From Emmonsiellopsis sp. PD_33 (taxonomy: Eukaryota > Ascomycota > Eurotiomycetes > Onygenales > Ajellomycetaceae): a stretch of DNA of 64,000 nucleotides. This document shows positions 59,346 through 64,000 of this stretch, piece by piece. The stretch is from contig JANTQF010000034.1 of assembly GCA_032988165.1 (NCBI GenBank), positions 124,001 to 188,000 of the forward strand. Direction: 5' to 3'. The stretch's first letter is position 1. The number at the start of each line of letters is the position of its first letter. The translations under genes and the position numbers were made by a program. The notes below the pieces were generated by a model. That model worked only from the letters and a program-made list of their open reading frames with translations. It had not been told where the DNA came from and did no database searches.

Positions 59346-59690
59346 GTATTATATTCTTTATCAATTCAGAGAAGTACCTTATCACTTATAATAAAGAACC
59401 TTAGAGTATGCTTCTTATTATAATACTTCTTTATAAATATTACTGCTATGTGGAGTGCCTCATTTACATTAAGATAGCTGAAGAAATTCTGAGGACTTTA
59501 ATTTTAAAATATCTATACTAGCTAGAGTAGCATTTTAAGCTTCTAACCATACATATATTAGTAGAAGGATATTCCTATTACTAACATCATGATATTATTA
59601 AAGAGTGTTTAGAGTAAAAAGGCTGAGTCCTCTCATTATTATAAATCTTTCAGGGCTATAATTATATATTAATTATATTTATACTATAGT
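59346..59690 (-). pseudogene. Integrase C-terminus of old gypsy element K (right part)
   Basis: The minus-strand frame reads FFSYLNVNEALHIAVIFI, KKYYNKKHTLRFFIISDKVL and KEYNTSLL, and joins the chromodomain frame at 37932 once G is removed. The pattern (DKKH...GDKVLLRLHKGYN) is that of Ty3/gypsy integrase C-termini. K is a family different from the two LTR families described here. Confidence 0.65.
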
Positions 59691-60825
59691 TTTTAGCAGC
59701 CTGCAGCATCTTTCAGCAGCTGCTGCACCTCTTTTAGGTGCATCACACTGTAATTATAAAAACACTATAATCATAAAAATGAAATAAGATGTCAATTAAA
59801 TAGACTATAGGGACAGATCTCCTCTTCTATCTATAATAAATAACCTGTCATTTTCATTCTATTTACCTACTTCTTTTAAATCTCTATTAACCTCACATTT
59901 AATATCAGATTGTATTGAGCTAGGCATCTAGGTAGTAATCTACTTCCCCCTCTACCCCTCTCTCTGCCTGTCCTTTTTTGCCACCTCAGCCACTCTACAC
60001 TCTATAATTTTATAATTTACATTATAAATTATAAGAACATTACTTGCTATACCCTTTAAGTTGATTCAGCACCTTAAATTCTTCATATAATAGTACTTAT
60101 TCACCCTGAGAAGCTCATTCATTTCTACCTCTCATTAAGCATTCAACTCTGCCTGCAAAAAACTGTCTTTGAAGATTTTATCAAGCCATCAAGATAAGTT
60201 AGATGAATTCAGTATATTTTGAACATTCTAGAGGCTCTTCTGAACAGCAGTTATTTAGCACTGTAGGCATTGTACAGTTTTTAGCAAGAATAATTAGAAG
60301 GATGATGTGGAGAGGTTAGAATCTGACTCCTTCTTATAGATTCATAAAATAGGTAGCTTAGGCACCTATTTTTGCAACTTGTCAAGAACAATAGTAGGGT
60401 TATATGGGAAAATACCACAGTCAGAAAATCCTACCTTAATTGTATTAGATTTGAATGTTTGTTTCTGAATTTCAGGTAGATTATATAAAAACTGGCATTA
60501 CTCAGAATTCTTAAATTTACTACAGGCTACAGAGTTGACCATTTTTAAATGGAAATATTTATACTATTGAAATAGCAGTTTATTTAGAGGCTGCAGAATA
60601 TGTGTAGAATGAGATGAAAATCCATACATAATTATATTATTTTAGTCATAGTATTATAGGAATTTATAGGTCATATGGGAGCCATGGTTATCCATCAAAA
60701 GAAGGTGATGACTACCAATTTAATAGGCCTTTATATACTTATTGAAGTGCTTGATTCACTAGAGGCTTATATTATCATTTGAAAAGTATATATTTATTTC
60801 AGATTGCTTATTGATTCTTTGAACA
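59690..60825 (-). pseudogene. Second Fot1/pogo-like transposase, C-terminal part
   Basis: On the minus strand from 60825: FSNDNISL, then HHLLLMDNHGSHMTYKFL (second catalytic Asp, near 60690), IMYGFSSHSTHILQPLNKLL (third catalytic Asp replaced by Asn), FKSNTIKVGFSDCGIFPYNP and a C-terminal Leu/Glu-rich region to about 59950. The first catalytic block is missing because LINE copy 2 begins at about 60826. A GCAGC/GCTGC-rich palindromic stretch near 59696-59750 may be the left terminal repeat; I could not confirm the end. Confidence 0.75.
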
Positions 60826-62111
60826 TGCCTTCCCCTTCAAATTTCTGAACACAAATACCCTCATTTGGAAGCCCTCATCAAGATCTATTTGCCATTCAAT
60901 TTTGGTGAGGTTTGGACCAGAATTGGAGGTGTGGTGTGTGAAAATGTGGTTTCATCAAAGAAGTGGGAGGTTATCCCTCTTCTTCACCACAGCACCACAA
61001 CTACCAGTCCAAACATCATATAAATTGAGTGACAGGTAGATCAAAGTCTATTCTTTCTTTTGAAAGAACCCCTGAGTGTTTCCAAGCCAAATTAGTTGAG
61101 TTATTACAGTTTCAATTGCCTGCAAAAACTCTGATCATTTTGATTTTCCCTCTCCTGCCATGCCAAGCCTCTCTCCCAACCTTCCCCAGCCAATTTGGCT
61201 GGCACACCTTCAAAACAGAGCTTATCTGATAAGATAGCTACTATCAATCCTTATCATCCTTCTCTTCAAAACACCCTCCCCCTCCTTCAAAAACACCCTC
61301 CCCCCCTATACTTAATATTAGAGAAGGAATTTCTTTGTCTGAGGAGTAGCTTGATCCCTGCAAACAAAAGATATATAAAAATATATTCTTATATATATAT
61401 ATCTGGTGATAGAGAATGTGATACTTACTTGGGGTATTTCCCAGTTGATTCTCTTTGCAAACTCAGAGCTATTTAGTAGGATATAGTGGTCTATTTTGAC
61501 TGAGGAGGATCTCAGTTAGTTATAGAAGCTATTGAATATTTCAGGATATAATCTTATTATGAGGTGGGGCCTACAATAAGCAGGAGAACTTAATAGTTTT
61601 CTTGGGAAATATTATTTTCTACAAAAAATAGAGGTTTTTTCCTGAGTTTTACTCTTGAGTGAATAAAACAGGACTGTTCTGCCCTTTCCCATTCATGTTT
61701 CCTATATGCTGGAGAGCTACTGTTAAATACTTATCTCTTTTTGTGTTTACCTGCTGGTTTTAGACTGTTTTTGAGATTTTTGAGCTATATACTTATTATA
61801 TGGGGAAGATTTCTTGAAGATAAATAAAGCCTGGCTAGTTTTGAGCAGTTTCTCTTCAAAAAACTGGGTATTTTTTAGCAGCTTTTCTTCAAAAAACTGT
61901 CATTTCTTTGCTTTTTAGCTTTGAAATCAAAAATCTCCTTTTTCCCCTTTTGTAGCACTTGAAGGGTCTATGAAGATTTCAGTGGTTTATCTCTAAAAAC
62001 TACTTTTAGTTTCTAGATTCTCTTGAAAAATCTAGTTTAGTTGCTGAACTAAAGGGTAAAATCAGTTATCATTTAACTAGACTCTAATCAAGTTAGTTAT
62101 CTGAGTGAAAC
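60826..62111 (+). promoter_or_regulatory. 5' leader of LINE copy 2
   Basis: About 1.3 kb without a convincing gene. It includes the paired AGCAGTTT...AAAAAACTG blocks near 61848-61910 shared with copy 1. The first 550 bp (60826-61390) have no counterpart at copy 1, where gypsy A's LTR abuts the shared part. Confidence 0.5.
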
Positions 62112-63581
62112 ATTGAAAAAACACCTATTCAAAAAGTCCCTGAGATAGAGATTTTAAAGAAAAAGAAAAGAGATGAGTTTCAAAAACAAGCTCAAGAGAT
62201 TGAGAACCTTCAAGCAGCTGCTACTCTTCTGAAAAGTCAAGTATTTCAGGAAGAATCAAGAGAGATTAGAAATCTTTTAATTTCCATGTCAAAGTAGCTT
62301 GATGAAATCCTCAAGTTTAAGGTGGAGGCTACAAAGTCAATTAAAGTTATCCCCTTTTCTCAAGTTCAAATTTCTTCTGATTCTAGTTAGACATATGCTC
62401 AGGCAGTGTCTGGATCTATCTCAAACTGTGCTCAAAAACCTGTGCAAAAAACTGCTGAAAAACCCAGCTATATGGCTGGTAAAACTGCTTAAAATGCTTC
62501 TTTAAAGCTTGAAGAGAAAAGAAAAGAGAATCTTCTTCAGTCAAAAAAATATAGGCTTATTTTGAAGCCTGAAAATAGGGAGGTTCTAAACCTTTTCTCT
62601 GATTCTAAGTTTATTTTTGAACTTAGAAATGAGCTGAATCAATGCTTTTCATCTGATTAGATGGAGGAAAAAACTTTAAAGATAGTTTCTACTATTTCTA
62701 ACTCCTATATGGGAGGTTCTATAGTTATAACCACTTCAAATGACTATAGTGCTGACTATCTTCTTCAAAATGAGAAGAAATGGAGGCCTACCTTGGAGGA
62801 AAAGCTTCAAACATCAATATCTTTAGATAGAGATGAGAAATAGGGTAAACTGATCCTACATGATATTCCAGTTGATATCTTTGAAGGTGAAGAGGGTATG
62901 TTCTTCTTAAGATAAGAAATTAAAGAGTTTAACCCCATTCAACTGAAAAGAGATCCAATCTGGCTGAGTAGCTACAAAGATAGATAGAGAAGAAGAATTG
63001 GAACTATTATAGTTACTATTTTAACTCCAGAACAAGCAAAGATCTCTTCTCTGAAAATAGCTGGCTTAAAGCTGAGAACATATGAGTTTATTGACTTAAA
63101 ACTAAAGCTAAAGGCTAGTACTCAGTGTAGAAAATGCTAAAAATGGGGACACTTCTCTAACTCTTATAAGAGAATGATTTCTTATGGTATTTATACTCAA
63201 AATTATAATACTAGAGAGCATTCTTATTTACTCTGTCCTATAATTAGAAAAACTTATCCTCATACTATTATTAAATGTAGTAATTATAAGCAAAGTCATC
63301 TCTCAAGCTCCCTACATTGCTCTCTAACTCCAAAACAGAGAGATAGGATAGAAAGGAATAGAGAAAAAACCTCTGAGCCTGAGATTTCAACTACTTTAAA
63401 TGGAAAAAGAAGAAATTCTCAGGTTGAAAAGACCCCAAATCATAGATCTCCTATGAAAAAGAAGCAGCCAGCTCCTCAGGACTCTCCAAAGACTCCCACC
63501 AAGTCAAATGGAAGAGTTTTGGAAAGATTAGAGGAGATAATAGCTGTTGAAATCACTAATAGTGATGAGATGGAGCTTTAA
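62112..63581 (+). pseudogene. LINE copy 2 ORF1 (Gag-like, zinc-knuckle protein), lightly damaged
   Basis: The position of the ATG in copy 1 reads ATT here, so the start is lost or lies elsewhere. The frame then runs about 490 codons with roughly eight TAG/TAA codons, all at CAG/CAA/TGG-type sites. N-terminal coiled coil (KKKRDEFQKQAQEIENLQAA), central SYMGGSIVITTSNDYSADYL, then a Cys/His cluster at 63125-63340 (CRKC...WGHFS, TREHSYLLCP, CSNY...LHC). A basic tail (KGKRRNSQ-type, PMKKKQPAPQD) ends at 63581. The last 135 codons (63174-63581) are fully open. Confidence 0.8.
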
Positions 63582-63623
63582 GTGGAGTTAAATCTTTACT
63601 ATAACTTTACTTATTTCTTTCTC

Positions 63624-64000
63624 ATGTTTATTACACCAAAAAATACTCAAAAAAAGACAAAAAAAGATTCTTCAAAGGTTACTTTTATTCAAAATAATAT
63701 AGGGAGGTCAAGTAAACCCCTATATTCTTGTTTAAATATAGCTTTTGAGGAGAAAATTGATTTCATCCTTATTCAGGAGGGGAACTTTGATAAAGAGCAG
63801 CAGTTTTTGATTTCCCATCCAAGCTATTATTGCTTTCTTCCAGAAAAAACTGATGTCAGGCCTAGGGTTGCAATATACTCTAGAAAAAGATCTAGATTTC
63901 AATTAAATCTAAGATATGATTTAATCTCAGATCCTGATATCTTAGTTGGAGACATTATTGATAAATTTGATCAGATAGAGCCTATACAGCTGGTCAATAT
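63624..64000 (+). CDS. LINE copy 2 ORF2, N-terminal endonuclease (partial, open)
   Basis: ATG 63624 opens MFITPKNTQKKTKKDS and stays open for 125 codons to the window edge. VTFIQNNIGRSSKPLYSCLN, then FILIQEGNF (the catalytic Glu block of APE-type endonucleases) and VRPRVAIYSRKRSRF fit the N-terminal apurinic-like endonuclease of Tad/I-type LINEs, which nicks target DNA for target-primed reverse transcription. It follows ORF1 by about 40 nt. The RT and RNase H that should follow lie outside the window. Absence of stops contrasts with copy 1. Confidence 0.75.
   Translation, partial: MFITPKNTQKKTKKDSSKVTFIQNNIGRSSKPLYSCLNIAFEEKIDFILIQEGNFDKEQQFLISHPSYYCFLPEKTDVRPRVAIYSRKRSRFQLNLRYDLISDPDILVGDIIDKFDQIEPIQLVN

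Larger units (their letters stand above)
60826..64000 (+). mobile_element. Tad-like LINE copy 2 (continues beyond the window)
   Basis: The 5' end is placed where the pogo-like transposase frame breaks, at about 60826. Leader 60826-62111, ORF1 62112-63581, ORF2 from 63624 to the edge. It aligns with copy 1 over leader and ORF1 but keeps the ORF1 C-terminus and endonuclease missing there. It is the least mutated protein-coding DNA in the window. Confidence 0.88.

Noticed and set aside
61195..61476. Plus-strand frame of 93 codons in the LINE copy 2 leader
   Set aside because: No counterpart frame in copy 1 and no recognisable protein; probably untranslated leader.

Overview
The window is a transposon graveyard from a filamentous fungus; I see no intact host gene. 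The fungal call rests on chromodomain Ty3/gypsy elements, Tad-like LINEs, Fot1/pogo-type and hAT DNA transposons, and short GT-AG introns with TACTAAC/GCTAAC branch sites. The DNA is AT-rich and almost free of CpG. Stops inside old reading frames are nearly all TAG, TAA or TGA where CAG, CAA, CGA or TGG is expected, and copies of one family differ almost only by transitions. This is a RIP-like or methyl-CpG-deamination signature. I cannot fix the phylum. All genes described are therefore pseudogenes or decayed copies unless stated otherwise.

Layout. 1-1982: 3' end of an unknown element with a putative LTR. 1983-4400: truncated gypsy A (minus). 4401-34836: Tad-like LINE copy 1, split by a nest: gypsy B (minus, 7999-33140) contains gypsy C (plus, 13201-31610), which contains pogo-like transposon F (plus, 18137-29001), which contains gypsy E (minus, 20470-28982). 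Target-site duplications are readable for every nested insertion: 5 bp for B and C, TA for F, 4 bp for E. 34837-36623: unidentified pseudogene. 36624-36941: solo LTR. 36947-37932 plus 59346-59690: old gypsy K (minus), split by gypsy G (plus, 37933-59345). G contains gypsy D (plus, 39237-46762) and a 5.5 kb hAT transposon (53263-58808). 59690-60825: second pogo-like transposase remnant. 60826-64000: LINE copy 2, the least damaged coding sequence, with ORF2 open to the window edge.

Two gypsy families are present. A, B, C, D and the solo LTR share a 319-bp LTR and make 5-bp duplications. Their putative primer site pairs with a stretch inside their own LTR about 27 nt after a TATA box, suggesting Tf1/sushi-like self-priming. 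E and G share a 174-bp LTR, make 4-bp duplications, carry a primer site fitting initiator tRNA-Met and have an A AAA AAC slippery heptamer at the gag/pol junction. Both families carry an intron-containing gene in antisense between pol and the 3' LTR.

The most unusual item is the hAT element. Besides its transposase it holds two divergent genes: a minus-strand gene for a charged protein with a long acidic tail, and a plus-strand gene whose translation resembles the histone H3 fold. Both lie inside the TIRs and the 8-bp target duplication.
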